NCBI RefSeq assembly: GCF_002210165.1
Contig: NZ_AQQP01000001.1
Location: 310,001 to 374,000 of the forward strand
Reading direction: 5' to 3'
DNA: 64,000 nucleotides
Source of the DNA: Phaeobacter sp. 22II1-1F12B
GTDB lineage: Bacteria > Pseudomonadota > Alphaproteobacteria > Rhodobacterales > Rhodobacteraceae
Position numbers and translations under genes: made by a program. This document shows, one piece after another, positions 8,650 to 17,943 of this stretch; the stretch's first letter is position 1, and every line of letters begins with the position of its first letter. Below the pieces are notes generated by a model. The model saw only the letters and a list, made by a program, of their open reading frames with translations. It was not told the DNA's origin and searched no databases.

Positions 8650-9180
8650 ATGAAGCGTATCGGGGAGGGGCGCTTGGATCGGTTTGAAGAAGCCTTTGTT
8701 ACGGTTAATCGCTGGTTCGTCGGCTTGGTCCTGGCGATTGTATTTGCCATCGTCTTCATGAATGTCGTCGGTCGCTACGGGTTCGGATATTCGTTCGCTT
8801 GGGTTGAAGAAGCTGCGCGCCACCTGATGATCCTTGGCGCCTTTGCGGGGGCAGGGCTGGCACTTCGCGAGGGACGTCTTGTGGCGATCACAGCCCTGCA
8901 GAGCGCCCTGCCCGCGAGATTTGCGCGTGCCCTTCGCTTTCTGACTGTCGTTGTCATGTTCGTTTTCATGGCGGCGATGATGTGGCTTGGGATCGAATTC
9001 GTTCAGTTCGGCTGGAGCAAGGAAACGATGTCCACGAACATGCCGCGCGGGGTGCCATACCTTGCCATTCCAATCGGTTGTGGACTGTTCCTTGTGCATC
9101 TCGTGATTTACGCCCGCCGCTTCGTTGCGGAAGACTTCGAATACTTCGCAGGCGGCGAAGGCGGCCCGGAAGTCCGATAA
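8650..9180 (+). CDS. dctQ: TRAP transporter small permease (DctQ family)
   Basis: Small membrane subunit of a tripartite ATP-independent periplasmic transporter, 176 residues with four predicted transmembrane helices. The family landmark FMNVVGRYGFGYSFAWVEE lies at about residues 37-55, and the second half has a WLGIEFVQFGW helix. It pairs with the large DctM subunit, whose ATG shares the last base of this stop codon (TAATG). First gene of an eight-gene rightward operon; probably repressed by the divergent GntR regulator. Confidence 0.92.
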   Translation: MKRIGEGRLDRFEEAFVTVNRWFVGLVLAIVFAIVFMNVVGRYGFGYSFAWVEEAARHLMILGAFAGAGLALREGRLVAITALQSALPARFARALRFLTVVVMFVFMAAMMWLGIEFVQFGWSKETMSTNMPRGVPYLAIPIGCGLFLVHLVIYARRFVAEDFEYFAGGEGGPEVR

Positions 9181-10466
9181 TGGCCAAGACACTCATTATC
9201 CTGTTTTTCGCGACCATGCTGCTTGGGATACCGGTAGCTTTCACCATGGGCGTCGCTGGTATTTCGGCGATCTTCCTGCATGGCGGCCTAAATCCGCTGG
9301 TCGCCACACAGCGCATGTTTGCGGGCATCGACAGCTTTCCCCTCATGGCGGTGCCGTTCTTCATTCTTGCCTCGGAACTGATGACGGCTTGCGGACTTAC
9401 CAATGCCCTGTTGCGTTTCGCGAATGCTCTGGTCGGGCATCTGCGCGGTGGACTTGGTCATGTGAACGTACTGGTTTCGATGCTGTTTGCTGGTATCAGC
9501 GGTTCGGCGCTCGCTGACGCGGCGGGACCATCGGCCATCGTCATGCGGATGATGCGCGAGGCAGGGTACGAAAAGAACTATGCCGGAGCGCTATCGGCCG
9601 CGACGGCGACCATCGGTCCTATTATTCCGCCTTCAATCCTTGCCGTGATTTTTGCGATTTCGACCAAAGGCGTCACCGTCGCGGGCTTATTTCTGGCGGG
9701 TATCGTTCCCGGGGTATTGCTTGGCCTGTCACTGGCGGTGGCAAACCATTTCGTTTCGGTGCGCAACAACTACCGGGGCCGGGAAAGCCGGGCCGACATG
9801 TCAGAACTTGGAAAGGCGACCCTTGCTGCCTTGCCTGCTGTCGTTATGCCCGGGATCATCCTTGGCGGTATTGTCTTTGGCGTCTTCACACCGACCGAGG
9901 CAGGCGCCGTCGCTTCGGCATATGCCTTGCTACTTGGCCTGATTATGCGAGCTTTTACCATCGACAGGCTTTTCGGTGCTTTCGCACGGGCTGCGGTGGT
10001 CACGTCGTCGGTCTTTCTGATCATCGCGATGGCGTCCATTTTCGCGTGGCTTCTAACTTATCTTCAGATTCCTCAATCACTGGCGGCGCAGATTTCGGCG
10101 GTGACCGACAGCCGTCTTGGCATCCTGTTAATCCTTGCGGTCTTTGCACTGGTCTGCGGATTTTTCATCGACACGCTGCCGGCCCTGATCATTCTGACCC
10201 CGGTGCTTGGGCCAATCGCCTACAGCGCCGGGATCGATCCGCTGCAATTCGGGATGATGCTGGTGCTGAACCTGACCATCGGCATGATCACGCCCCCGGT
10301 CGGTCCGGTGCTCTTTGTCATCGCCACCGTTGGCCAGTTGCGGCTCGAGGGGCTGTCCCGCGCCGTTTTGCCGCTTTTGCTGGCGGAGTTCATCGTGCTG
10401 CTTCTGGTCATTCTGTGCCCGGCCGTCAGCACTTTCGTCCCGACATTTTTCGGGTTTGCAAACTGA
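9180..10466 (+). CDS. dctM: TRAP transporter large permease (DctM family)
   Basis: Large membrane subunit of the TRAP transporter, 428 residues with about 12 helices, coupling uptake to the sodium or proton gradient. Family segments include AGIDSFPLMAVPFFILASEL (about 45-65), the ISGSALADAAGPSAI loop (about 103-117), ATIGPIIPPS (about 142-151) and NLTIGMITPPVGPVLFV near the C-terminus. The frame stays open further upstream, but the ATG at 9180 overlaps the dctQ stop and gives the expected hydrophobic N-terminus, so the longer version is rejected. Confidence 0.93.
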   Translation: MAKTLIILFFATMLLGIPVAFTMGVAGISAIFLHGGLNPLVATQRMFAGIDSFPLMAVPFFILASELMTACGLTNALLRFANALVGHLRGGLGHVNVLVSMLFAGISGSALADAAGPSAIVMRMMREAGYEKNYAGALSAATATIGPIIPPSILAVIFAISTKGVTVAGLFLAGIVPGVLLGLSLAVANHFVSVRNNYRGRESRADMSELGKATLAALPAVVMPGIILGGIVFGVFTPTEAGAVASAYALLLGLIMRAFTIDRLFGAFARAAVVTSSVFLIIAMASIFAWLLTYLQIPQSLAAQISAVTDSRLGILLILAVFALVCGFFIDTLPALIILTPVLGPIAYSAGIDPLQFGMMLVLNLTIGMITPPVGPVLFVIATVGQLRLEGLSRAVLPLLLAEFIVLLLVILCPAVSTFVPTFFGFAN

Positions 10467-10485
10467 CATGAAAGGGAGGAACCTA

Positions 10486-11502
10486 ATGAAAACCATGTCA
10501 AAACTTATGATTGCGACGGCCTCGGCTGCCCTGGTCGTATCGGCTCAGGCAGCTGCAGCTAAAGAGTTGAAATACGCTCATTTCCAATCCGCCGACCTCA
10601 GTTCTCCGAAACACGCGGCAGCCCTCGCTTTCGAAAGCTGTGTCGAAGGCAAGACCGGCGGGTCGATTGATGTTCAGATCTACCCGGCGTCGCAGCTTGG
10701 CGGTGGGCCTGAGATCATGGAAGGCCTGCAACTTGGCACCGTCCAGATGGCCGTCGTTCACGATGGTCCGATTTCGGCCATGTACAAACCGTTTTCGGTT
10801 TTGGCGCTGCCGTATCTCTTTGACGATCAGGCGATGGCCTGGTCCGTCATGGATGGCGACTTTGGTTCGGAACTGGCGGATGGAATGCTGGCCGATACCG
10901 GTATCCGCATGTTCGGTGTGGCCGATAACGGCGTGCGGAATTTTACCAATAACATTCGCCCCGTGGCCGAGCCTGCCGATATGGAAGGTCTCAAGATGCG
11001 GGTGATGACGGCGCCGGTCTGGGTGACTCTCGTCGAAAGCCTTGGTGCTTCGGCAACGCCCGTTCCATGGCCGGAATTGCCGGGCGCGTTGCAACAGGGT
11101 GTCGTTGACGGTCAGGAAAACGGTGTGACGAACATCGTCGACGCGTCGCTGTACCAGAACCAGAAATATGTCTCGCTCGACGGGCATGTATTCAGCTGGC
11201 ACGCCTACATGATGAGCGACGACTTTTTCCAAAGTCTGAGCGATGGCGAAAGGACTGCTGTCACGCAATGCGTGGATATCGCGATCACCATTCATCGCGG
11301 CATGACAGCGGCGCAGGATGCCAATGCGACGACCATTCTTAGTGAAAAGGGAATGGAAGTGGTGCCTGTATCGCCGGAACAGAAGGACATGTTCCGGGAA
11401 AAGGCTCAGCCCGCAGTGCGCGACTACATCGTGAGCGAGATCGGCGAGGATTGGCCCAACAAACTGGACGCTGCCGTTCAGGAATACCGGGACCAGTTCT
11501 GA
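10486..11502 (+). CDS. dctP: TRAP transporter substrate-binding protein (DctP family)
   Basis: Periplasmic receptor of the TRAP system, 338 residues. The start at 10486 follows GGGAGGA at the right distance and yields a signal peptide cut near residues 23-25 (AQAAAA). Family landmarks: LGGGPEIMEGLQLGTVQMAV (about residues 72-91), the GLKMRVMTAPVWV segment carrying the Arg that normally pairs with the ligand carboxylate, and the GVVDGQENGVTNI loop. The conserved Arg implies an organic-acid ligand. The downstream enzymes suggest a sugar acid or hydroxy/keto acid; this is inference. Confidence 0.92.
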   Translation: MKTMSKLMIATASAALVVSAQAAAAKELKYAHFQSADLSSPKHAAALAFESCVEGKTGGSIDVQIYPASQLGGGPEIMEGLQLGTVQMAVVHDGPISAMYKPFSVLALPYLFDDQAMAWSVMDGDFGSELADGMLADTGIRMFGVADNGVRNFTNNIRPVAEPADMEGLKMRVMTAPVWVTLVESLGASATPVPWPELPGALQQGVVDGQENGVTNIVDASLYQNQKYVSLDGHVFSWHAYMMSDDFFQSLSDGERTAVTQCVDIAITIHRGMTAAQDANATTILSEKGMEVVPVSPEQKDMFREKAQPAVRDYIVSEIGEDWPNKLDAAVQEYRDQF

Positions 11503-11526
11503 ACCATGCGGGAGCGCGTTGACGCC

Positions 11527-12489
11527 ATGTATACGATTGCCGTTCTTGAACCGGGTTATGCCGATTACGGCACCGAGCGGGCTATCCTCTCGGAGTTTGG
11601 TGCAAAGATCGTTCCAATCGGCGAAGGCGAGAACGCGATCCCTGCTCTGAAATCGCTTGATCCAGTTGCTGTGCTGGTTAGGGAGTATCGGCTCGGGCAG
11701 GCAGAACTTGACGCCTGCCCGAACCTCAAGATCGTCGTCCGCTATGGCGTGGGCATCGACAATATCGATCTGGCGGAAACGTCCAAACGCGGAATTTACG
11801 TTGCCAACGTGCCGGATTATGGCGCCGAGACCGAGGTAAGCGAGCATGCTCTGGCGCTCTATCTCGCGGTGCAACGTCGGATTGTAACAAGAGATGCCGA
11901 CGTGAGAGCCGGTGAATGGGGTATTGGGCAACGCGCGCTGATACCCAGTCGCGAGAATGCGGTACTCGGTCTGATCGGCTGCGGCCGAATAGGGATTGCA
12001 ACTGCAGCCAAGTTCCGAGCTATCGGATTTAACCGCGTCATTGCGCACGACCCGTTCCTGAGTGACGAGGCTGTGCTTGAGGCGGGTGTCGAGAAGGTGG
12101 CGTTATCGGAACTGTTTTCTATGGCTGACGTGGTGAGCCTGCACGCGCCTTTGACGCCTGAGACGCAGCATATCTTGGATGGCGACGCTCTTTCAAAAAT
12201 GAAGCCGACGAGCATTGTCGTGAACGTATCGCGTGGCGGGCTTGTTGATGAAGATGCGCTTGCCGAAGCTTTGGAACAGGGTCGTATTTTCGGGGCAGGA
12301 ATAGATGTCTTCGAAGAAGAGCCGCTGCGGTCAGAGAATCCGCTGGCATTGGCCCCCAACACCGTTCTGACCGATCATACCGCCTGGTATTCCGAACGAT
12401 CCGTTGCCGTTCTTCAGCGCAACGCCGCAGAAGAGATCTCGCGGGTTCTGCGCGGAGACCCCCCAAAGAACTGGGTAAACCGCTGGTAA
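11527..12489 (+). CDS. D-isomer-specific 2-hydroxyacid dehydrogenase (CtBP-like)
   Basis: NAD(P)-dependent oxidoreductase of 320 residues. The Rossmann motif is in LGLIGCGRIGIATAAKF. Catalytic Arg is in VNVSRGGLVDEDAL, Glu in GIDVFEEEPL and His in TDHTAWYSERS; the WYSE tail marks the C-terminal-binding-protein branch. An ATG at 11506 is in frame but has no ribosome-binding site, whereas 11527 follows GGGAG, so the shorter form is preferred. It would interconvert a 2-hydroxy acid and a 2-oxo acid in the pathway fed by the TRAP importer. Confidence 0.88.
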   Translation: MYTIAVLEPGYADYGTERAILSEFGAKIVPIGEGENAIPALKSLDPVAVLVREYRLGQAELDACPNLKIVVRYGVGIDNIDLAETSKRGIYVANVPDYGAETEVSEHALALYLAVQRRIVTRDADVRAGEWGIGQRALIPSRENAVLGLIGCGRIGIATAAKFRAIGFNRVIAHDPFLSDEAVLEAGVEKVALSELFSMADVVSLHAPLTPETQHILDGDALSKMKPTSIVVNVSRGGLVDEDALAEALEQGRIFGAGIDVFEEEPLRSENPLALAPNTVLTDHTAWYSERSVAVLQRNAAEEISRVLRGDPPKNWVNRW

Positions 12490-12531
12490 TCCGCCGCCGA
12501 GAAACATGCTGACAAAAGAAGGATGAGAAAG

Positions 12532-13182
12532 ATGAAACTTGAAGAACTGATCGAAGGATTTCGCGGCACGGCGACAGCATCAGTGGCCGATGCCGTTGAC
12601 AAGATCGCCGGGAAATCCGGTCTTCTGAACCATGATATCCGGCCACGGATAAACGAGAACAAGATCGTTGGGCCCGCTGTCACTGTGCTGGAAGGGCCAA
12701 CAGACGAATTTCTGCCCCCTCAGCACGCTCTTGATATCATTGATGCCTCCGACGCCGGATCGGTCATCGTCATTTCAACCAATGGCAGCGTCGATGTCGC
12801 CGTTTGGGGCGGTCTGATGACTGCCGGTGCAGTTGCAAACAAACACGAAGCGGCCGTTCTTGATGGCGGTGTGCGCGATATCGTCGAAATCCGCCGGGAC
12901 TACGATTTCCCCGTGTTTTCCCGCACGGTCTGCCCCGGTACGACACTGGGTCGTGCAAAGACGCTCGCCGCCAATGTCGAAGTCGACATGGGCGGTGTCA
13001 TCGTGCACCCCGGTGATCTGATCGTGGGCGATATCGATGGCTGTGTCGTCGTGCCAATCGCGCATGCCGAAGCCGTTCTAGAAATGGCGCGCGAAATCGA
13101 CGAACGCGAGGCGGAGCAGGCCCGGCTGATCATCGAAACAGGATCCTTGAAGAAGGGACTGGAGAAATACGGGCGTATCTAA
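12532..13182 (+). CDS. RraA-family aldolase/decarboxylase-like protein
   Basis: Member of the RraA/HMG-aldolase family, about 216 residues. The metal/substrate site is seen in AAVLDGGVRDIVEI (the G-G-x2-R-D signature, Arg and Asp present) and in GDIDGCVVVP. Characterised relatives split 4-hydroxy-4-methyl-2-oxoglutarate or decarboxylate oxaloacetate using a divalent metal; others lack the active site and regulate RNase E. Residues for catalysis are present here, and the catabolic operon favours an enzyme. The start at 12532 has AAGGA at proper spacing; an ATG nine bases upstream overlaps that site. Confidence 0.85.
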   Translation: MKLEELIEGFRGTATASVADAVDKIAGKSGLLNHDIRPRINENKIVGPAVTVLEGPTDEFLPPQHALDIIDASDAGSVIVISTNGSVDVAVWGGLMTAGAVANKHEAAVLDGGVRDIVEIRRDYDFPVFSRTVCPGTTLGRAKTLAANVEVDMGGVIVHPGDLIVGDIDGCVVVPIAHAEAVLEMAREIDEREAEQARLIIETGSLKKGLEKYGRI

Positions 13183-13324
13183 TCCGGTAGTTGAGAGCTG
13201 CTGGTTGCATTGGCAATCGCAGCTTCAGCATTCTGAGCCTCCGGTCGCAGACCGGCCCTAAACCACCGATAGAATCAACCCAAGGCCTCGCCGGTCAGGC
13301 GTGGCCAACCGCAGGGAAAACGAT

Positions 13325-14239
13325 ATGGCACCAGATTTACTATGTCTCGGAGAACCGCTGCTGGAGTTCAACCAACGGCAGGATGGCACCTATCTGCCCG
13401 GACATGGCGGTGACACGTCCAACTGTGCCATCGCCGCTGCCCGGCAAGGCGCAAGCGCCGGTTACGTGACGCATGTCGGTGCGGATACCTTTGGCGACAG
13501 TTTCATGAATCTATGGGCCGAAGAAGGTGTCGATACGACGACGGTTAGGCAGGTCAAAGATGCACATACTGGGGTCTATTTTGTGACTCATGGTCCAGAC
13601 GGGCACCAGTTCAGCTATTTTCGCGAGGGCTCTGCCAGTTCCCGTATGGGACCGGCGGACCTGCCTGTTCCTGCTCTTCAATCCGCAAGGATCCTGCATG
13701 TTTCGGGTATCAGTCAGGCGATTTCGCAGACGGCGGCGGACGCGGTTTTCGAAGCGATCGATATCGTGAGATCGACCGGGGGAAAGGTGTCGTACGATAC
13801 CAATCTGCGGCTCAAACTCTGGCCGATCAGCCGCGCGCGGGCGGTTACCCATGCGGCGATGGCGATATGTGATATTGCCCTCCCTGGTCTCGACGATGCG
13901 CGGCAATTGACCGGGTTAGACGACCCGGACGCAATTGCCGATTTTTATCTTGATCTTGGTGCGGAAACCGTTGCGCTGACCCTTGGCGAGGAAGGTACAC
14001 TTGTTGCGACCGCGCAAGAACGGCGCCGCATCGTTGGTCGTAGGGTAGAGGCTGTCGATGCTACGGCGGCGGGCGATACGTTTGACGGCGCTTTCCTTGC
14101 CCGCATTCTTGCAGGTGACGACCCTTTCAAAGCAGCAAACTATGCCAATGCCGCCGCAGCCTTGTCGACACAGGGATACGGCGCTGTCGCGCCCATGCCG
14201 CGGCGAGAGGCCGTGCTTGAATTTCTATCGGAGAACTGA
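13325..14239 (+). CDS. PfkB-family sugar kinase (2-keto-3-deoxygluconate kinase-like)
   Basis: Ribokinase-fold kinase of 304 residues. The N-terminal PfkB signature is GGDTSNCAIAAARQG; the C-terminal one is VDATAAGDTFDGAF, where the usual Gly-Ala-Gly-Asp reads Ala-Ala-Gly-Asp but keeps the catalytic Asp. The pattern FREGSASSRM resembles 2-keto-3-deoxygluconate kinases. The start at 13325 follows AGGGAAAA; a GTG 24 bases earlier is weaker. It ends exactly where the SDR gene begins. With the dehydrogenases it suggests a sugar-acid route to a 2-keto-3-deoxy intermediate, which is then phosphorylated. Confidence 0.88.
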   Translation: MAPDLLCLGEPLLEFNQRQDGTYLPGHGGDTSNCAIAAARQGASAGYVTHVGADTFGDSFMNLWAEEGVDTTTVRQVKDAHTGVYFVTHGPDGHQFSYFREGSASSRMGPADLPVPALQSARILHVSGISQAISQTAADAVFEAIDIVRSTGGKVSYDTNLRLKLWPISRARAVTHAAMAICDIALPGLDDARQLTGLDDPDAIADFYLDLGAETVALTLGEEGTLVATAQERRRIVGRRVEAVDATAAGDTFDGAFLARILAGDDPFKAANYANAAAALSTQGYGAVAPMPRREAVLEFLSEN

Positions 14240-14944
14240 ATGAAGCAGGCAGCTATAATCGGCGGCACTCGGGGCATCGGCGCCGGAGTTGCAGCGACCC
14301 TGATCCAAGAGGGATGGTTTGTAACCGCGACCGGTGTAACGCCGGAAGAAGTCGAAGCGTTTGCCACCTCTACGCCCGGGGTCGAGACTGCGGTGCTTGA
14401 TGTGACCGACAACAATCAGGTCAAAGCATTTTTCGATGGTCTTAATCGTCTGGACGGGCTGGTAAACTGCGCTGGAGTTCTTGTTCGTGGCGGCGAATAT
14501 GACATCGATACCTTTGAGAAAGTCATTGATATCAACCTCAACGGGACAATGCGATGCTGCCTTGCCGCGTATCCACTCTTGGCAAAACAGGGCGGCGCTA
14601 TCGTCAACACCGCTTCCATGCTGAGTTTCTTTGGCGGGCCATTGGTACCAGCTTACTCAGCCTCCAAAGGCGGTGTTGCCCAGTTGACCAAAGCGCTATC
14701 GGGCAAGTGGGCGGATGACGGAATCCGCGTCAATGCAATGGCACCCGGTTGGATTGCTACCGAGATGACCGAAGCCTTGCGTGCGGATTCCGATCGCAAC
14801 GGCCCCATTCTTGCGCGTACGCCACTTAACCGCTGGGGCAAACCATCGGAAGTCGGCGCGCTGGCGGCATGGCTGTTATCGCCCAATGCCTCGTTCGTCA
14901 CCGGTAGCGTTTACCCGGTCGATGGCGGCTATGCCGCGATGTAA
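14240..14944 (+). CDS. Short-chain dehydrogenase/reductase (SDR)
   Basis: Classical SDR of 234 residues. The cofactor loop is GGTRGIGAG at the N-terminus (a variant of TGxxxGxG), NCAG is in VNCAGVLV, the catalytic Ser is in NTASMLSF, and YSASKGG supplies the YxxxK pair. The N-terminus [10 protein letters not shown] after the active site is the usual substrate-loop entry. It starts directly after the kinase stop and is followed by a good ribosome-binding site for the cupin gene. It probably oxidises or reduces a hydroxyl of the imported acid; specificity cannot be read. Confidence 0.9.
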   Translation: MKQAAIIGGTRGIGAGVAATLIQEGWFVTATGVTPEEVEAFATSTPGVETAVLDVTDNNQVKAFFDGLNRLDGLVNCAGVLVRGGEYDIDTFEKVIDINLNGTMRCCLAAYPLLAKQGGAIVNTASMLSFFGGPLVPAYSASKGGVAQLTKALSGKWADDGIRVNAMAPGWIATEMTEALRADSDRNGPILARTPLNRWGKPSEVGALAAWLLSPNASFVTGSVYPVDGGYAAM

Positions 14945-14960
14945 CCCCGAAGGAGAAGAC

Positions 14961-15488
14961 ATGCCCAGTGAAGCACAGGACTCTGACGCCCGCACACCCT
15001 ATCAGTTGCCAATTCCGGCAGATGCCCTTGAAGAGATCGTCATTGCGAAAGCGATCCCTGATGACGAACGTATCTGGGTGCCGCAGGCAGAGAATGTTTC
15101 TTTTCGGCCGCTGTGCCTGAACAGAAGCCAAGGCTATTGGATGAACCTGCTTCGGGTCCGCAAATCCGGAGTGCTTTCACGGCATCGACATCCACAGGCG
15201 GTTCATGGTCTCGTTCTCAAGGGGAGATGGCATTACCTCGAACATGACTGGGTCGCGGAAGAGGGCGGCTATGTTTTTGAAGCGCCCGGCGAAACGCATA
15301 CTCTTGTCGTCCCTGACGATGTGGAAGAGATGATCACGATGTTTCAGGTCAATGGCGTGATGCTTTACGTTGATCCGTTCGGAAAGACGGTTGGGTATGA
15401 AGACGTCTTTACCAAGATTGACATGTGTCGAGAGCACTATGAGAAGGTTGGGCTGGGCGTAGACTACGTGGATCAATTTGTTCGCTAA
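14961..15488 (+). CDS. Cupin protein, 2,4'-dihydroxyacetophenone dioxygenase-like
   Basis: Cupin of 175 residues with metal-binding motif 1 in SRHRHPQAVHGLVLKG and motif 2 in FEAPGETHTLVVP. The flanking sequence resembles the 2,4'-dihydroxyacetophenone dioxygenase family, which cleaves a C-C bond next to a ketone. ATG at 14961 is preceded by AGGAG. Last gene of the TRAP operon. Whether it is a dioxygenase or an isomerase is open; an aromatic substrate would fit the FAH/hydrolase operon, while the kinase and dehydrogenases fit a sugar acid. Confidence 0.8.
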   Translation: MPSEAQDSDARTPYQLPIPADALEEIVIAKAIPDDERIWVPQAENVSFRPLCLNRSQGYWMNLLRVRKSGVLSRHRHPQAVHGLVLKGRWHYLEHDWVAEEGGYVFEAPGETHTLVVPDDVEEMITMFQVNGVMLYVDPFGKTVGYEDVFTKIDMCREHYEKVGLGVDYVDQFVR

Positions 15489-15618
15489 TAGAAACTGATC
15501 TGGTGAGTCTGCGCAGCCCGGGATTCACTTCGTGGCCCAGATTTGTTCCGCCGTTTGCGATCGTTCCGAAAAGTGAACCGCTCTTTTCGTGGGCTTTCCC
15601 TCGGTATACATTCTAGCG

Positions 15619-16281
15619 ATGGAATGGATCATCTCAGAAGAGCTTGTCCCTTATCAGGACGCGCTGGACTTTATGGAGGCGCGGGCGAGTGCCATTGCCT
15701 CGGGTACAGCCGGGGAATGCATCTGGCTGCTTGAGCATCCGCCGCTCTACACAGCAGGAACAAGTGCGATTCCGAAGGATTTGAAAGAGCCGGACCGGTT
15801 CCCGGTGATTCCGACGCGACGCGGTGGGCAATACACCTATCACGGACCCGGGCAGCGCGTGATTTACGTGATGCTTGATGTCGGGCGTCGCGGTCGCGAT
15901 GTTCGGCACTTTGTTCAGCAGCTGGAGGACTGGGTTATTCTGGCTCTTCAGGAGTTCAATATCACGGGACATATCCGCAAAGGACGTGTTGGCGTGTGGG
16001 TCGAAAGGCCCGACAAGCCCAAAGGTTTGGACGGTGCGGTGCAGGAAGACAAGATTGCGGCCATCGGGATAAGATTGAGGAAATGGGTCAGCTTCCACGG
16101 CATTTCCATCAATGTAGACCCTGATCTTTCGCATTTCTCGGGGATCGTGCCCTGTGGGATCGCAGAGCATGGTGTTACCAGCCTTGTTGATCTGGGTATG
16201 CCGGTGACGATCGAAGATCTCGATGTTGCACTTATGCGGAGTTTCAAGGAAGTTTTTGAAACTCAGAAGGCCGAGGTTTGA
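15619..16281 (+). CDS. lipB: Lipoyl(octanoyl) transferase LipB
   Basis: Transfers octanoyl from acyl carrier protein to lipoyl domains of 2-oxoacid dehydrogenases. All key features are present: [12 protein letters not shown] (substrate loop, residues about 68-79), catalytic Lys145 in [14 protein letters not shown] and catalytic Cys179 in [15 protein letters not shown]. The 220-residue form from ATG 15619 has the normal N-terminus ([11 protein letters not shown]); an upstream GTG at 15589 would add ten unneeded residues. Monocistronic housekeeping gene; its end faces that of the LuxR/hydrolase gene 15 bases away. Confidence 0.95.
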   Translation: MEWIISEELVPYQDALDFMEARASAIASGTAGECIWLLEHPPLYTAGTSAIPKDLKEPDRFPVIPTRRGGQYTYHGPGQRVIYVMLDVGRRGRDVRHFVQQLEDWVILALQEFNITGHIRKGRVGVWVERPDKPKGLDGAVQEDKIAAIGIRLRKWVSFHGISINVDPDLSHFSGIVPCGIAEHGVTSLVDLGMPVTIEDLDVALMRSFKEVFETQKAEV

Positions 16282-16296
16282 TGCCAGGCTGAACGG

Positions 16297-17943
16297 TCAG
16301 CGACCGTCGAAGAGCTCATCAAGTACGTCGAGCACAAGATTGGGCTGGTCGTAGAACATTAACTGCCCAACCCCGGGAATAACACGAACCTCGACGTTTT
16401 CCCGCCCCTTCATGCCGTCAACCACGCTTTGCGCCGATACCACCGGATCGATCTCGCCGTTCAGGAAGATGCTGCGGGTCTTGTGTTTACCAAGCTGCCC
16501 GCCCCAGTCCCGAACAACAAAGTAGCTGTCGGTTTCAAAACCGGCCTGCCCCTGTTCAACCGTGAACCGAAAGCCGGATTGCAGCAGGTTGGCGAGCTGG
16601 TGCTTTTGAATAATACCGTTGTCCCATGTGCCGGGGGCGAAAAGAGAGTTCATGAACTCGGTCACTTCTTTCCCGTCGATCTGCGCGATACCCGCGCGCA
16701 ATACCGTCGGAAGTAGCGCCGGTGCGAAACGGGCGGTGTAAGCGACGACGCGCTGCCTTGGCGGCATGCTGCGGAACTGTCCCAGACGGGTGATGGGGGC
16801 ATTGCCGGATACGCTTAGCGTACCGGTAATGAGGTCTCCCACCCTGCTTGCAACAGTATTTGCATATAGGCTGCCGCCCAGGTGGCTCATCAGGACGGGC
16901 CGGTCGAGTTCGAACCGTTCGATGAGTTCCTTGGTATGGAGGTAGGCAATGTCGACAGCCTGGTCGACACGATCAACGGGGGTCGATTTCCCAAAACCCG
17001 CGCGCACCGGCATGAGAACCTGAAAGTTCCGGTCCATGAATTCCGCCGCATGCCTCTTGAGCGGCGCTGGTCCGTCGATCATGCCGTGAAAGAAGACCAC
17101 CGGACGAGCGGTGCTACTTCCGATCCGGAAGAGTTGCATCGTCATCCCGGTGGATTCCATCTCAAGGAGTTCGTAGGGCAGGTCGATGTTGCTGCTTCGG
17201 TTCTTGCCTTGAGCGTCGTTCGTATTGATCAGGAAAACGACAAGGCGAATGAGATCGACCTGACTGGGAGCCCCAGTCTTTGAAAGGACCGATTTGGCTT
17301 GGTTGCGAACGGTGTGTTCGGACCTGCCGGTTTGTTCTGCAATCTGCTTTAGGTTGTTGCCGCCTAAGAGATTTCTGACAAGTTCCACTTCCGCTCGAGA
17401 CAGACCAAAGGAACTGACCAGCATATCGCCCGCAGAGTCGCTCCACTGAAATTCGAGGCCTTCGATTGCAACAAGCAAGGTGGGTGCGCCGTGCTCCGTC
17501 GGAACTGGCACGAGACGTGCCATCAGGTGCCGCGGTGTCAATGCGCTCGACAGAACAACGGGGGGAACTGCAGCACGCTTTAGCCGCGCCGATGCGAAAA
17601 GTTGTTGAACGAGATCGACGGAAACCGGTGTCAGCTCGGCGAGCATATCACCTAATTCGGCCGTTCCGCCCAAAAGCTGCTTTGCAATGCGACTGGCAGC
17701 CACCAACTTGCCCTCTGAATCGAACAGGAGGGAGAACACCGGAGAGGCGGCAACTTGATCGCTGACAGTGGCTTTGGGAGGCGCGACCCGACCAAGCTGT
17801 TCGAGAATATTGTAGGCGCGAGCAAAGTGCGCTTCCAGTTCGGGATCGACGTCAAGGTCGATCGTGCCAGGTGGTTCGCTGCCGTCCGCGCGTGCTTCCT
17901 GATCCTCAAGCACCGCCTGAATGTGGTCACCCCAAGCATCCAT
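16297..17943 (-). CDS. LuxR-type regulator fused to a degenerate alpha/beta hydrolase domain
   Basis: Cytoplasmic fusion of 548 residues from the ATG at 17943. A PAS-like N-terminal part (about 60-165) is followed by a LuxR/GerE helix-turn-helix (about 178-240; GGNNLKQIAEQTGRSEHTVRNQ) and an alpha/beta-hydrolase fold (about 265-548; VVFFHGMIDGP). The nucleophile elbow reads LMSHLGGS, placing His354 where Ser normally sits, and the usual catalytic His is Gln527 (PGVGQLMF); Asp499 remains. The hydrolase is therefore probably inactive and may serve as a ligand sensor. Coding-like sequence continues in frame upstream to about 18048, with no ATG, GTG or TTG, so the true start may be unusual. Convergent with lipB. 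Confidence 0.85.
   Translation of the reverse strand: MDAWGDHIQAVLEDQEARADGSEPPGTIDLDVDPELEAHFARAYNILEQLGRVAPPKATVSDQVAASPVFSLLFDSEGKLVAASRIAKQLLGGTAELGDMLAELTPVSVDLVQQLFASARLKRAAVPPVVLSSALTPRHLMARLVPVPTEHGAPTLLVAIEGLEFQWSDSAGDMLVSSFGLSRAEVELVRNLLGGNNLKQIAEQTGRSEHTVRNQAKSVLSKTGAPSQVDLIRLVVFLINTNDAQGKNRSSNIDLPYELLEMESTGMTMQLFRIGSSTARPVVFFHGMIDGPAPLKRHAAEFMDRNFQVLMPVRAGFGKSTPVDRVDQAVDIAYLHTKELIERFELDRPVLMSHLGGSLYANTVASRVGDLITGTLSVSGNAPITRLGQFRSMPPRQRVVAYTARFAPALLPTVLRAGIAQIDGKEVTEFMNSLFAPGTWDNGIIQKHQLANLLQSGFRFTVEQGQAGFETDSYFVVRDWGGQLGKHKTRSIFLNGEIDPVVSAQSVVDGMKGRENVEVRVIPGVGQLMFYDQPNLVLDVLDELFDGR

Noticed and set aside
8982-9179. Extended N-terminus for dctM
   Set aside because: It would overlap most of the end of dctQ in another frame; the ATG at 9180 overlaps the dctQ stop in the usual coupled manner.
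10498-12048. 516-codon leftward open frame opposite dctP and the 2-hydroxyacid dehydrogenase
   Set aside because: It lies antisense to two genes with clear family motifs; its product shows no recognisable domain and spans an operon junction.
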